Origin: JACVRW01 sp963765135
GTDB taxonomy: Bacteria > Actinomycetota > Thermoleophilia > Solirubrobacterales > Thermoleophilaceae
Direction: 5' to 3'
DNA length: 64,000 nt
Assembly: GCA_963765135.1 (NCBI GenBank)
Contig: CAVXUX010000002.1
Location: forward strand, 1,116,001-1,180,000
Both the position numbers and the translations under genes were made by a program. How positions within the stretch are numbered: the first letter of the stretch is position 1; every line of letters begins with the position of its first letter. The notes beneath the pieces were generated by a model. That model was not told where the DNA came from. It worked only from the letters and a program-made list of their open reading frames with translations, and made no database searches. Shown one piece after another: positions 1 to 8,706 of this stretch.

Positions 1-162
1 TTTGAGTTCTCTGTTTTCGCGCCGCAGTTCGGCGACCTTGCGGCGCTCGTCGACGAGCTGGGCGGCAAGACCGCGCAGCGCCGTGCCCAAACGCTCGGCG
101 CGAAGCTCGAACTCTGTTCCCGGTAGCCCACGCTGTTCCAGAGATGTCAACGACGACCTCAC
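1..162 (-). CDS. partial coiled-coil protein (N-terminus only)
   Basis: The reading frame starts at a GTG (162-160) and runs off the left edge with no stop, giving the first 54 codons. The product is charged and heptad-like (for example ERRKVAELRRENREL), which predicts a coiled coil. The GTG overlaps the stop of the upstream HD-domain gene in a GTGA arrangement, so the two are probably translationally coupled. The function cannot be assigned from this fragment. Confidence 0.5.
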   Translation of the reverse strand, partial: MRSSLTSLEQRGLPGTEFELRAERLGTALRGLAAQLVDERRKVAELRRENRELK

Positions 163-635
163 TGCGCGGCCCAGTGCTGATCCGGCCCGCCCGTGTACCC
201 GAGACCGGCTGCGCGCTGCAGGAGCTCAAGCCCGAGCTCGTATGGTGGTGACCACCGGGCGGCGCGGTTTGAGGGGTAGAGCGTTCGGTCAGTCAGGTCA
301 GCGCGTTTCACGTTTCGGGCGATCTCGGCGCCTGGTCCTCGGGCCCGTGCAAGTCGCTCGATATGGGCCAAGTAGATCGTGTCCGAGCGCGAAGCCAGGT
401 CGCGGGTCAGCAGCCTGAGAGCGCGCAGCTCCGCGACCGAGAGGCCGTTCGCGAGCAGCTCCTCCTCAGATATCGAGGCGTGTTCGAGCGTCTCGTGAAG
501 CCAGGCGACGACGCGTGCGCGCCGCGGAACACTTGCAGCGACCCTGCGTACGTGGTCGATCAGCGGCGCCCCACTGCGACCGCGCTGCCCGTGGTGGAGC
601 CTTTCGGCCAGTGCACGTGCACGATCAGCGCTCAT
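159..635 (-). CDS. HD-domain-like phosphohydrolase homologue
   Basis: 158 aa. The pattern H-G-Q-R-G-R-S-G-A-P-L-I-D-H, followed by WLHETLEH and a later KRADLTDR, matches the RelA/SpoT-type HD hydrolase layout in which two His, an HD pair and a distal Asp bind metal. The usual HD dyad reads HE here (LHETLEH), so activity is uncertain. The start at 635 has a GAAGG-like site upstream. An in-frame ATG at 782 overlaps the stop of the upstream kinase gene (TGATG), but the intervening sequence looks non-coding. The stop overlaps the start of the next gene. The substrate is unknown. Confidence 0.6.
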   Translation of the reverse strand: MSADRARALAERLHHGQRGRSGAPLIDHVRRVAASVPRRARVVAWLHETLEHASISEEELLANGLSVAELRALRLLTRDLASRSDTIYLAHIERLARARGPGAEIARNVKRADLTDRTLYPSNRAARWSPPYELGLELLQRAAGLGYTGGPDQHWAAQ

Positions 636-781
636 CACCGTCGAGCCTTCAGGGCGCGGCGAGTCTGTCTGGGACGCGTAAGGCATCTGATTACCCACCT
701 GACTGGACTCGTATTGGCCGCCGCGGGCGGGCAGGCGGCGGCGTTCCTTGCGGCCGAGCCGTCCCTTCTCGGTGATCTCCA

Positions 782-2095
782 TCAGGTCCACTCGGGCCTC
801 CTTTGCGTGGACATTGGCGGTTGCTCTAGGCCGCCGCGGGCGATTCGCGCCAGCTCGACTATGCCCGCCCAGACGCCCTCGGGAGCCATGGCTGACGGCG
901 AGGCGCCGGGGTGCTGGCGGGCGATTCGCACGCGCAGGACCCCGGGCCGGATGTGAAACCGCAGCGGCGCTTCAAGCATGAGAGCCTCGCCGTCGATTCC
1001 GGCGGGGATGGGGCGGTCCGCGTCGACCTCGAAGGTCGGCGCCGACCATTCGCGCCACGGCCGCTGCAACCGCCGTCCGCCCTCGCTGCGCCCTGAAGGG
1101 TCGCCGATGACCGTGACGCCGAGCAGGCCGTCGTCGATGCGCGGGCGCGTACCCGAGCCGACCGCTCGGCCTAGCCGGTAGCGGTTGTTGGAGACGAGCA
1201 CCATCGCACCCGCGTGGTGTGCGTGCCCGCCGGGGCCGGTCCAGCGCAGGTCGAGCTCGCCGCCGCTCGGGCCCAGCATGTCCGGGACGGTGTCGAGCAG
1301 CGTGCGGAGCTTCGCGTCGCGGTAGCCCTCTCGCTGGACGGCTTCGGCGTAGAGCCCGAGCGAGACGTTGTTTACGAACACCCGCCCGTTGACCTCGGCC
1401 AGGTCGACGGTGCGCTCGCCGCCGTCAACGAACGCGTCGAGGGCGCCGACGACGTCGTCGCGATCGACTCCAAGGTCGAGCGCGAAGTGGTTGCGCGTGC
1501 CGGCGGGGATGCACGCGTAGGGCAGCCCGTGCTCGGCCGCGAGCGCCGCGACGATCGCCTGCGAGCCGTCGCCGCCGGCCATCGCGAGCCCGTCGGCGCC
1601 GCGCTCCACGGCCCCGCGGACGAGCGTCTCGAGGTCGTCGCCGGGCTTGAGCTCGATCGGCTCGATCCCGCGCGTGCGTGCCTCGGTGGCGAGCGAGAAC
1701 CGCTCTGCCTTACCACCACCCGAGCGCGGGTTGAAGAAGAGCACCGGTTGGTGCGGCGCGGACGCGACCGGCAGATCCACGTGGACGGCAAGCGTGGCAC
1801 GCGCTCCCGCCAGTGACACCAGCAGTCCCGCCACGACCAGCAGATCGACGAACGGCGACCCACCCGCGACGAGTAGCGCCGCGGCACCGGCGAGCGCCAG
1901 GGCGGCGACAGTCAGCCCCGCCACCCGCGCAGCCCCGCGCCTCAGCATGCCATACCACGCCGCCGCGCCGGCGACCACGACACAGGCGAGCAGGCCCAAG
2001 CCGCGCGGGAACTCGCCGACCGCGACAGCGACGGCGAGAACAATCGTCGCAGCTCCCACTACCAACGCGACAGTGGCCGCCAGCCGCCGCTTCAT
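782..2095 (-). CDS. membrane-anchored diacylglycerol/lipid kinase
   Basis: 437 aa. Residues 1-100 hold about four hydrophobic segments. The catalytic DAGK domain follows, with NPRSGGGK at about 122-129, the nucleotide-binding GGDGS at 174-178 and PAGTRNHFALD at 197-207, all canonical for the DgkB/YegS family. It should phosphorylate diacylglycerol or a related lipid at the membrane. Only 14 nt separate its start from a divergent PAP2 phosphatase. In actinobacteria these two activities are often fused in one protein, which supports a shared role in lipid phosphate turnover. Confidence 0.85.
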   Translation of the reverse strand: MKRRLAATVALVVGAATIVLAVAVAVGEFPRGLGLLACVVVAGAAAWYGMLRRGAARVAGLTVAALALAGAAALLVAGGSPFVDLLVVAGLLVSLAGARATLAVHVDLPVASAPHQPVLFFNPRSGGGKAERFSLATEARTRGIEPIELKPGDDLETLVRGAVERGADGLAMAGGDGSQAIVAALAAEHGLPYACIPAGTRNHFALDLGVDRDDVVGALDAFVDGGERTVDLAEVNGRVFVNNVSLGLYAEAVQREGYRDAKLRTLLDTVPDMLGPSGGELDLRWTGPGGHAHHAGAMVLVSNNRYRLGRAVGSGTRPRIDDGLLGVTVIGDPSGRSEGGRRLQRPWREWSAPTFEVDADRPIPAGIDGEALMLEAPLRFHIRPGVLRVRIARQHPGASPSAMAPEGVWAGIVELARIARGGLEQPPMSTQRRPEWT

Positions 2096-2109
2096 AGCAT
2101 TCCATCCCC

Positions 2110-2712
2110 TTGGCGAGCACCGACGCCGACCCCGTGACCGCTCGGCGGCGATGCCGTCGCTGGATCGACGACGCCGAACGCCTCGATCTCGCGATTTACG
2201 CCGCCATCGCCCGCACACCGACGCCGACGCTCGACGTCGTGATGAGCCGCCTCTCGCGCGCCGCGGACTACTCGCGCCTCTCCTTGACCTCCTCCGCTCT
2301 GCTCGCACTCGGCGGGGGGAAGACCGGCCGCCGCGCCGCAGTCCAGGGGTTCGCCTCGCTCGGCCTCACCGCGACCGTGGTCAATGTCGCCGTCAAGCCG
2401 CTCGCACGCCGGCGACGGCCTGACCGCCTGGCGGGCGACGTCCCGCTCGCGCGCCACGTGCGCATGCCTAGGTCGCGCTCGTTTCCATCCGGACACTCCG
2501 CCGCCGCCTTCGCGTTCGCCACCGGCGTCGGTCACGTATCGCCGGCGGCAGCCGTCCCGCTGCGCGCGCTCGCCGCGCTGCTCGCCTACTCGCGCGTTCA
2601 CACCGGGGTGCACTACCCCGCCGACGTGCTGGCCGGCGCTCTGCTCGGCACCGCACTCGCGCAGCTCACCACACACGGCGGCGCTGGTCGTCTGGTGGCG
2701 CGCACGGGCTGA
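2110..2712 (+). CDS. PAP2 superfamily lipid phosphatase
   Basis: 200 aa. It carries the complete acid phosphatase signature: KPLARRRRP (96-104), PSGH (126-129) and SRVHTGVHYPAD (161-172). These supply the catalytic His pair and the phosphate-binding Lys/Arg. Hydrophobic segments around the motifs indicate an integral membrane enzyme acting on phosphatidate or an undecaprenyl-phosphate-type lipid. The start is uncertain: TTG 2110 or GTG 2134, neither with a clear ribosome site. The start region nearly abuts the divergent lipid kinase, so each promoter must lie within or overlap the other gene. Confidence 0.85.
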   Translation: MASTDADPVTARRRCRRWIDDAERLDLAIYAAIARTPTPTLDVVMSRLSRAADYSRLSLTSSALLALGGGKTGRRAAVQGFASLGLTATVVNVAVKPLARRRRPDRLAGDVPLARHVRMPRSRSFPSGHSAAAFAFATGVGHVSPAAAVPLRALAALLAYSRVHTGVHYPADVLAGALLGTALAQLTTHGGAGRLVARTG

Positions 2713-2723
2713 CGCCGCCGACG

Positions 2724-2942
2724 TCACCACTTCAGCTCGATCTCGAGTTCCCGCTCGTCGCTCTCCACCTCCAGCTCCACCTTGAGCTGGACCTCGTCCG
2801 GCACGCTCACGCGGAAGTGCATGCCGCCCCGATCGACCTCGATGTCGCCGCTGTCGGAGAGCATCTTGGCGAGCCTCCGAAGGCGCGTGGCGACCTCCCG
2901 CCGGGTCACGGTCTGGGTTTGCTGGACCTCGAAGATGTCCAT
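2724..2942 (-). CDS. amphi-Trp domain small protein
   Basis: 72 aa. It begins MDIFEVQQ and ends in alternating charged/hydrophobic strands finishing EIELKW, the amphipathic-strand-plus-terminal-Trp pattern of the amphi-Trp domain. An RREVATRLRRLA helix precedes it. The family function is not established. It lies 68 nt downstream of the small membrane-protein gene (3011-3211) and probably shares its promoter at about 3276-3321. A paralogue occurs at 36639 in the second stress-like module. Confidence 0.75.
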   Translation of the reverse strand: MDIFEVQQTQTVTRREVATRLRRLAKMLSDSGDIEVDRGGMHFRVSVPDEVQLKVELEVESDERELEIELKW

Positions 2943-3010
2943 GGCTTCTCCTTTGCGTCTGGGTGGCCAGGCCTTCGCGGCACGCCTCGCCGCCGTGCGC
3001 GCTGAGGCGG

Positions 3011-3211
3011 TCAGGAATGGAGCGAGTTTCTGGCTTGGACAGCGGCCGCTCTCGAAGTGGGCTGCATGAGCGCGCCAACGATCCAGAGGACGGGGAGGAT
3101 GAACCCCACCCAAAACAGGACAGCGTGGCCCTTGCGGAGCGTGGCCGTCCCGAGCACGACAAGCGCGGTGAGATACAAGACGCCGAGCAAAATCCACAGG
3201 AACGTCGACAT
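3011..3211 (-). CDS. small two-helix membrane protein
   Basis: 66 aa with two hydrophobic segments (about residues 2-22 and 30-47) separated by TLRKGH. This resembles the small PLDc_N-type membrane domains common in actinobacterial stress genes, but the assignment is loose. ATG 3211 is preceded by AGAAGGGA. The shared 20-bp element lies 90 nt upstream (3302-3321). First gene of a probable two-gene unit with the amphi-Trp gene. Confidence 0.65.
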   Translation of the reverse strand: MSTFLWILLGVLYLTALVVLGTATLRKGHAVLFWVGFILPVLWIVGALMQPTSRAAAVQARNSLHS

Positions 3212-3301
3212 TGATGTTCCCTTCTGAGTTGGCCGAGTAGGCGCCGTACGCCTTTCGGATCGAACCTTTGACGGGATCATCTCGGCCGCTCTGCCCCAGC
3301 G

Positions 3302-3321
3302 CATCGTCCCTATGGGATGAA
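3302..3321 (-). promoter_or_regulatory. motif-1 regulatory element (copy A)
   Basis: Reads TTCATCCCATAGGGACGATG toward the 3011-3211 gene. A -10-like hexamer GATGAT (3281-3276) follows after exactly 20 nt. The element is an imperfect inverted repeat (CATC...GATG) shared by five units in 3.3-11.1 kb. Confidence 0.65.
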
Positions 3322-3544
3322 CTTGCCGACGGATGTCCGTCACTTCACGGGAGCGCGGGGTTCGCCGGTCAGGGTCGCGCTGGCCCAGCGCTGCGCGCTG
3401 AGGACGCCGGCGGCGCGGACCGCCCGAAGGACGTGCGAGGGCGCCGGTCCGAGCGCCGCACGGGCGGCGTGGCATCGGCTCGCGGCCTGCGGTGGTCGAC
3501 CAGTCCTGAGGCTGCGTCGCCCCACCCGGTGAGGGATTCGGCGT

Positions 3545-3573
3545 GCAGGACGACCGTTCACCGGGTGTCCTGC
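3545..3573 (-). terminator. hairpin at the 3' end of the 3558-3914 gene
   Basis: A perfect 7-bp stem (GCAGGAC/GTCCTGC) encloses a 15-nt loop that contains the stop codon at 3558-3560. There is no clear T-run, so terminator function is only possible. From 3212 to 3557 I see no gene beyond this hairpin and the motif-1 copy at 3302. Confidence 0.3.
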
Positions 3574-3914
3574 CCAGGCGATTCGAGGGCTGCCTCCACG
3601 TCGTAGCCGAGCGCCAGCGCCAACTCGGGGGCAGCGGAAACCACCCTCGTCAGTCCGATGGTCGGAGCGACTGCGATCAGAGACCCGACGATCTCGTCGA
3701 TGCTCGCACCGGCGGCCAGCGCGACCTCGACGTTCGACTGGTAGGAGCTGGGCGCCGCGTCGATCGCAAGCGAGGCTCCTAGCCGAACCAGTGCGTGCGT
3801 CTTCTGATCTAGCCCTGAGGCCTCGACGGTGTCGCGGCCCATCCCGAGCACCGATTCCACGAAGCTCTCGTCGTTCAGCGCGAGCTTGCGCAGCGTCTCC
3901 TTGTACTCGGGCAT
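3558..3914 (-). CDS. carboxymuconolactone decarboxylase-like protein (no Cys pair)
   Basis: 118 aa. The helical layout (KTHALVRLGASLA... SIDEIVGSLIAVAPTIG) matches the CMD/AhpD-like fold. The redox CXXC-H motif of true AhpD-type peroxidase partners is absent: APSSYQSNV stands at that position. It may be a non-catalytic or structural family member. ATG 3914 has an AAGGGGG site. A motif-1 copy sits 68 nt upstream. A paralogue at 8698 also lacks the cysteines. Confidence 0.7.
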   Translation of the reverse strand: MPEYKETLRKLALNDESFVESVLGMGRDTVEASGLDQKTHALVRLGASLAIDAAPSSYQSNVEVALAAGASIDEIVGSLIAVAPTIGLTRVVSAAPELALALGYDVEAALESPGQDTR

Positions 3915-3982
3915 GTCCCCCTTCGGAGCTCCGCGATTGTGCGACGTCCAGCTCGAACTAGACACCACATTCGACCCGGCGT

Positions 3983-4002
3983 CATCGTCCCGATGGGATG
4001 AA
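3983..4002 (-). promoter_or_regulatory. motif-1 regulatory element (copy B)
   Basis: Reads TTCATCCCATCGGGACGATG toward the 3558-3914 gene, followed after 20 nt by TCTAGT (3962-3957). It lies in the 109-nt gap downstream of the LAL regulator gene. Confidence 0.7.
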
Positions 4003-4023
4003 CCCCGCGCGCCCGACGCGCTG

Positions 4024-6297
4024 CTAGATCAGGCCAAGTTCGCGGGCGCGTTCGACGGCATCGTTGCGGGAGCTGACGTTGAGCTTGCGGTAGATCGCCA
4101 TGGCGTGCGATTTCACCGTGTGGCGCGAGAGGTATAAACGCTCGCCGATCTCGCGGAAGGACAGATGCGTGGCGAGCTGTGGCATGAGATGCAGCTCGGC
4201 CTCTGTCAGGGTCGAGGCGCCAGGGGCGTGCGCGCGCATGTTCTGCAGGCTGGCGCGCAGTTCCTCAGCCTGTGCCGGGAGGACGCCAAGGTTCGGTTGT
4301 CGGCGCAAGAGCGCGTCGATTTCGCGGAGCATCGTGGCCGCGCCGCCTGCATCGGCTGTTGTCATATAGGCCCGCGCGAGCTCCAAGCGGGTTTGAATTG
4401 CGAAGTACGACAGCGCGTACGTGAGCCGGGGCCGGAGGCGCTGCGCACGGATCAGAAGCTCCTCGGCGCCAGCGGAGTCTCCTCGGTGGAGCGCGACGCG
4501 AGCTGCCACCACAAAGGCGAGTGCGCTGGTCGGATACTCCTCCATCCGATGTCCGCGGATGACTTGGAGCCCTTCGTGAGCAAGCTCCTCGGCCTCCACC
4601 CACGCGCCGCGCGCAATCGCGATCGTGGCGCGCTCGCCGAGCGCGATGGCCACGGCGTCGACCCCTCCGAGCGCGATGCCGTCCTCGGCGACGTCGGCGA
4701 GCAGGTCGTCGGCCTTCTCGGGCTCGCCGGCGAGCCAGTACGAGACCGCGAGCAGCAGTCGGGCGCCAGGCCGAAGTGGGCTCCAAGAGGAGAGCGTTCT
4801 GACCGCTAGCTCTGCGTCGGCGCGCATACTCGCCAGCCCGCGATCACAGCGTTGCGCACGCAGGTGCGCGCGCCAGGAGTCGATCGAAGCACTTCCGTCG
4901 GGCAGGGTGCCCTCATAGCTGGCGCGCTCTGCTGCGTCGGCCCGGCGCTCGGCCTCGGCCGGCCGTCCCCAGAACGCTGCTAGCAGTGCGCCAAGCACGG
5001 CCACCGCGGCGTTTCGTTCCAATGCGCCATGCATCTCCAGCCAGTGGAGCCAGCGTTCGGCGGTCGCGACGCGACCGCTCTCGTAGGCGGGGACTGCGCA
5101 CAGTTCGAACAGCCGCGCCACATGCTCGACATCACCGGCCTCCTCGGCATAGCCGATCGCCGCTTCGGGCTGCCCGTGGACCTCGCACCAACTGATCGCC
5201 CGAGCGAGCAGCAGCGGCACGAGATCCGGCTCGGCGCGTGCCAGCTCCGACCGCAACAGCTCGTGGAAGAGATGGTGGTAGCGGTACCACTCCCCATTGC
5301 GGTCGAGGGGGACCAGGAAGTGGTTGGAGCGCGCGAGCGATTCCAAAGTAGGACCGGAGCGGCTGTCGCCGAGGACCGCGTCGCAAAGTGGCGCCGAGAT
5401 TCGCTCGAGCACGGCAGTCCTGGTCAGGAAGAGACGCTCCTCGCGTGGCATGCGTACGAGGAGCTCCGAACGGAGATAGTCGGCCACGAAACGGTCGTCC
5501 CCCTGGAATGCGGTCGCCCCGCCTTCACCGGCGCCGCTCGCCTTGGCTGAGAGCGCGGCCAGATACAGACCTGCGGACCAGCCTTCGGTGTGCTGGGTGA
5601 GCTCGGCGACCTCGTCAGCGGTCGGGTCGAGACCGGCGGATCTAAGCAGCTGGCCCGCCTCCGCCTCGTCCAGGCGCAGCTCGTCCGGGCCGATCTCGAC
5701 TACCTGGCCTCGCGCCCGCAGAGCTCCTAGGGGGAGTGCAAGATCGCTGCGCGTCGAGAGTGCCACCTGCCCTCCCTCGGGAACATGCCTTAAGAGCGCG
5801 GCGATGGCATCCAGGCACGCCGTGCTATCGAGCAGATGCAGGTCATCGAGGACCAAGACGACCGGCTCGTCCATCCCTGCCAGTGCTGCCCCCAAGCGCG
5901 GGACGACCGTTCCTTCGAGCGAAGCGCCGGGCGAAGCCAATGCCTCAAACACGCTCGGGTTGAGCGGCGAGACCCGGTCGAGCGCGGCTGCGACATACGT
6001 CAACAAGACGATTGGGTCGTTGTCCTTTTCGTCGACCGATACCCATGCGAACGGCCGTTGTGAGCGTGAGGCCCATTGAGCGAGCAGCGTCGTTTTCCCC
6101 CAACCGGCCCCGGCGGCCACAAGAATTACCGGGACCTTGCCCGGCTCCCCCTCCAGCGAGGCAATCAGCGCAGTGCGCGCCACGGATCCGTCGCGACCCT
6201 GCGGCGCGTGCAGCTTCGATTCCAACAACTCGAACGCCTGCCCGGACGCGGCGACCGGCGACAACGCTCGGACCGGCGAACTCACGAGCTCGGCCAT
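4024..6297 (-). CDS. LAL-type (MalT-like) LuxR family transcriptional regulator, intact
   Basis: 757 aa. The N-terminal P-loop GAGWGKTT is at about 63-70 and a Walker-B-like LVLDDLHLLD follows. A winged-helix/AAA region and TPR-like helical repeats fill the middle. A C-terminal LuxR helix-turn-helix (REIGERLYLSRHTVKSH) ends about 30 residues before the C-terminus. Such STAND-type regulators are ATP-dependent activators that respond to an unknown ligand. ATG 6297 is chosen because the sequence upstream is weakly coding. It sits centrally among five units with motif 1, which makes it the best candidate for the factor binding that element (inference). Confidence 0.85.
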   Translation of the reverse strand: MAELVSSPVRALSPVAASGQAFELLESKLHAPQGRDGSVARTALIASLEGEPGKVPVILVAAGAGWGKTTLLAQWASRSQRPFAWVSVDEKDNDPIVLLTYVAAALDRVSPLNPSVFEALASPGASLEGTVVPRLGAALAGMDEPVVLVLDDLHLLDSTACLDAIAALLRHVPEGGQVALSTRSDLALPLGALRARGQVVEIGPDELRLDEAEAGQLLRSAGLDPTADEVAELTQHTEGWSAGLYLAALSAKASGAGEGGATAFQGDDRFVADYLRSELLVRMPREERLFLTRTAVLERISAPLCDAVLGDSRSGPTLESLARSNHFLVPLDRNGEWYRYHHLFHELLRSELARAEPDLVPLLLARAISWCEVHGQPEAAIGYAEEAGDVEHVARLFELCAVPAYESGRVATAERWLHWLEMHGALERNAAVAVLGALLAAFWGRPAEAERRADAAERASYEGTLPDGSASIDSWRAHLRAQRCDRGLASMRADAELAVRTLSSWSPLRPGARLLLAVSYWLAGEPEKADDLLADVAEDGIALGGVDAVAIALGERATIAIARGAWVEAEELAHEGLQVIRGHRMEEYPTSALAFVVAARVALHRGDSAGAEELLIRAQRLRPRLTYALSYFAIQTRLELARAYMTTADAGGAATMLREIDALLRRQPNLGVLPAQAEELRASLQNMRAHAPGASTLTEAELHLMPQLATHLSFREIGERLYLSRHTVKSHAMAIYRKLNVSSRNDAVERARELGLI

Positions 6298-6640
6298 GAC
6301 ATCTCTTGCGGGCCCGGGTGAAGCTCGTAGGTTCGGACGCTCTCGGCTGCTGGCAAGCGCCAAGATCGAGACTCGGTCCGAGAAGCGTCCAGAATCCTTC
6401 CCTCCGTCTCTGGCGCCTCCCAATCCGAGACTCTAATGCGAGGAACGGTCCCAGGCAACGGGGCCGCTAGACAGGTCGCCGCGCCGTGGCGGCACTGGGG
6501 GTTCGGCCGCGCTCGCCGACAGCGCCGCGCAGCACGGATCTCATGCCGTTTGGGCGATGACGGATCGTCGGCTGCGCGTTTCCATGTAGCGGGGCGCATG
6601 AGAGCAGTCGAGGTTCACCCCGCTGCGAAGGGAGCACCAC
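6298..6640. other. divergent intergenic region
   Basis: 343 nt between the LAL regulator and the DUF2252 gene, with no convincing gene. It holds motif-1 copy E (6540-6559) facing the DUF2252 gene and presumably the regulator's own promoter. I find no motif-1 copy facing the regulator. Confidence 0.6.
6540..6559 (+). promoter_or_regulatory. motif-1 regulatory element (copy E, plus strand)
   Basis: Reads CTCATGCCGTTTGGGCGATG, a divergent but recognisable copy with an intact right half (TGGGCGATG). TTCCAT follows after 20 nt. It is the only copy on the plus strand and faces the only plus-strand gene of the set, which shows the element is directional. Confidence 0.6.
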
Positions 6641-8119
6641 ATGGCACACGTCGTTGAGGCCCCACCTGCTGGTTCGCAGGCCGCCGGGACAGACGAGCCC
6701 GATGAGCGGCAACCTAAGCCGAAGCCGATTCCCCACCTGACGGCCGGGGAGCGGGCGGCGCGGGGTAAGGCGGCGAGGGCGGTGGCGCCGCGGTCCGGCC
6801 ATGGCGAATGGGAGCCGGCCTCGGATCGGCGTGATCCGGTCGAGCTGCTGGAGGAGCAGGCTGGTGCCCGAGTGCCCGAGCTGGTGCCGATCCGCTACGG
6901 ACGGATGCTGGTGTCGCCGTTCACGTTCTTCCGCGGCGCGGCCTACCCGATGGCGGCCGATCTAGCCGGTGCCGCCCGCACCGGGCTACAGGTGCAGCTC
7001 TGTGGTGATGCGCATCTGTCGAACTTCGGTGGTTTCGCAGCGCCCGATCGGCGGCTGGTCTTCAGCATCAACGACTTCGACGAGACGTTGCCGGGCCCGT
7101 TCGAGTGGGACGTGAAGCGGCTGGTGGCCAGCTTCGCCGTGGCTGGCCGAGATCGAAACTTCGACGCCAAACAGCGGCAGTCGATCAACCGAGCTGTGAC
7201 GAGTTCGTACCGGGAGGCGATCCGGAGTTTCGCCGGCATGTCCAACCTCGATCTCTGGTACTCGCGCATCGACGTGGATGAGATCGCCGCGCTGGCCGGC
7301 GGGCGGGGGACCCAGAAGCAGCGCAAGCGGTTCGAGCGCAACCTCGCCAAGGCGCGGTCGAAGGACAGCCTGAGGGCGTTTGCAAGGCTGACGAAGATCG
7401 TCGACGGCGAGCCCAGGATCGTGAGCGACCCGCCGCTCATCGTCCCGATCGAGGAGGTGGTGTCCGGCGTCGAGCGGGCTGAGCTCGAGGAGTTCGTACG
7501 GGGAGTCATCCGTACGTACCGACGCACCCTGAGCGCCGACCGCCGGCAGCTGCTCGAGCGATATCGCTACGTCCACTCGGCGCGGAAGGTCGTCGGCGTT
7601 GGCAGCGTCGGCACGCGCGCCTGGATCGCGCTCATGCTCGGCCGCGATGAGGACGACCCGCTGTTCCTCCAGCTCAAAGAGGCAGAGGCATCGGTACTCG
7701 AGCCATTCCTGGGCAAGAGCACGTTCAACAACCATGGCCAGCGCATCGTCGAAGGGCAGCGACTGACCCAGGCCGCCAGCGACATCATGCTCGGCTGGGT
7801 GCGGGTGAACATGTTCGATGGCGTGAGCCGGGACTTCTACATGCGCCAGCTGTGGGACCAGAAGGGCTCTGCTCTGGTGGAGCTGATGGACCCAGTGGCG
7901 ATGAGGTTCTACGCGCAGATCTGCGGGCGGGCGCTCGCCAAGGCGCACGCCCGCTCCGGAGACGCGATCGCGATCGCAAGCTATCTCGGCGCCGGCGACA
8001 GCTTCGATCGTGCGCTGGCTTCATTCGCGGAGGCCTACGCCGACCAGAACGAGCGCGACTACCACGCCCTGCGGGAGGCCGTTGCGTCGGGCCGCGTCGC
8101 GGCCGAGGCAGGCCTCTGA
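6641..8119 (+). CDS. DUF2252 family protein (kinase-like fold)
   Basis: 492 aa, full length for the family. It contains GDAHLSNFG (122-130) and NDFDE (144-148), which recall the catalytic HxDxxxxN and metal-binding DxD loops of aminoglycoside-phosphotransferase-like kinases. WDVKRLVAS follows. The substrate is unknown. The start ATG 6641 has GAAGGGAG upstream. The gene is monocistronic, with motif-1 copy E and a -10-like hexamer 80-100 nt upstream, so it is probably co-regulated with the flanking small stress-type genes. Confidence 0.8.
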   Translation: MAHVVEAPPAGSQAAGTDEPDERQPKPKPIPHLTAGERAARGKAARAVAPRSGHGEWEPASDRRDPVELLEEQAGARVPELVPIRYGRMLVSPFTFFRGAAYPMAADLAGAARTGLQVQLCGDAHLSNFGGFAAPDRRLVFSINDFDETLPGPFEWDVKRLVASFAVAGRDRNFDAKQRQSINRAVTSSYREAIRSFAGMSNLDLWYSRIDVDEIAALAGGRGTQKQRKRFERNLAKARSKDSLRAFARLTKIVDGEPRIVSDPPLIVPIEEVVSGVERAELEEFVRGVIRTYRRTLSADRRQLLERYRYVHSARKVVGVGSVGTRAWIALMLGRDEDDPLFLQLKEAEASVLEPFLGKSTFNNHGQRIVEGQRLTQAASDIMLGWVRVNMFDGVSRDFYMRQLWDQKGSALVELMDPVAMRFYAQICGRALAKAHARSGDAIAIASYLGAGDSFDRALASFAEAYADQNERDYHALREAVASGRVAAEAGL

Positions 8120-8405
8120 CATCAGGAGCGCCGAGAGCAAAGACGGGTGGCTGCCCACGGCCTCCTCGGCGAGCGTGGGCGCGGGCGCTGGGGTCTTTGG
8201 TGCCTGCACCGCGCCGTTCACGGCTGTTGCCTACCGCCCAGCCACAGATCCGGATGTGGCACGGGCGGCATGGGACGCCGGCTGGCTGGCGTACCACACG
8301 GCTGGGTTCGGGTTTCAGAGCATGGGTCGCGATCGCCGCCGTGTCTCTTGCTGCGTGGCGATCGACCCGCGTCCCAGCGACGAATCCCTGACAATCGGCG
8401 TGCGA
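8120..8405. other. stretch without recognisable gene
   Basis: 286 nt downstream of the DUF2252 gene. Open frames exist on both strands, but none shows a recognisable domain, a ribosome site or a conserved-looking composition. Possibly decayed coding DNA. Confidence 0.4.
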
Positions 8406-8706
8406 TCAGGTCCTGACGGCCGGTTCCTCGTCCCCGTAGACGAGGATGCCGTGAACGACGATCACGCACAGGGCAAAAACGCCCAGTGACCACCACGGGT
8501 ATCTGCGTCCGACGACAGCAGGGCACCGGATCGCTCCGAGGATGATCAAGACCCAGCCCAACGTGTTCAGGTTGGTGAGTACGTACCGCGTGTCGTTGAC
8601 GAACGCATTGGCGCTGTCGAGTGCGGCGATGCCGTAGATGATGTTGAGCGTGCCCACGATCCTCAGCACGATTGCTGCCTCTGCAGGCTTCGCCCGACTA
8701 GCGGGC
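8406..8706 (-). pseudogene. internally deleted DUF7144-like small membrane protein
   Basis: The frame contains IVGTLNIIYGIAAL, then YVLTNLNTLGWVLIILG, and ends WWSLGVFALCVIVVHGILVYG. These match the first and last parts of the actinobacterial DUF7144-type four-helix membrane protein as I know it. The central roughly 45 residues (second and third helices) are missing in frame after LGAIR. No good start codon or ribosome site exists, and the 5' end merges with the stop of the preceding gene. I read it as a remnant of the third gene of the 9343-8406 unit. Confidence 0.5.

Noticed and set aside
3317..3557. Possible small genes between the two minus-strand units
   Set aside because: Frames on both strands lack ribosome sites, domains and coding-like composition.
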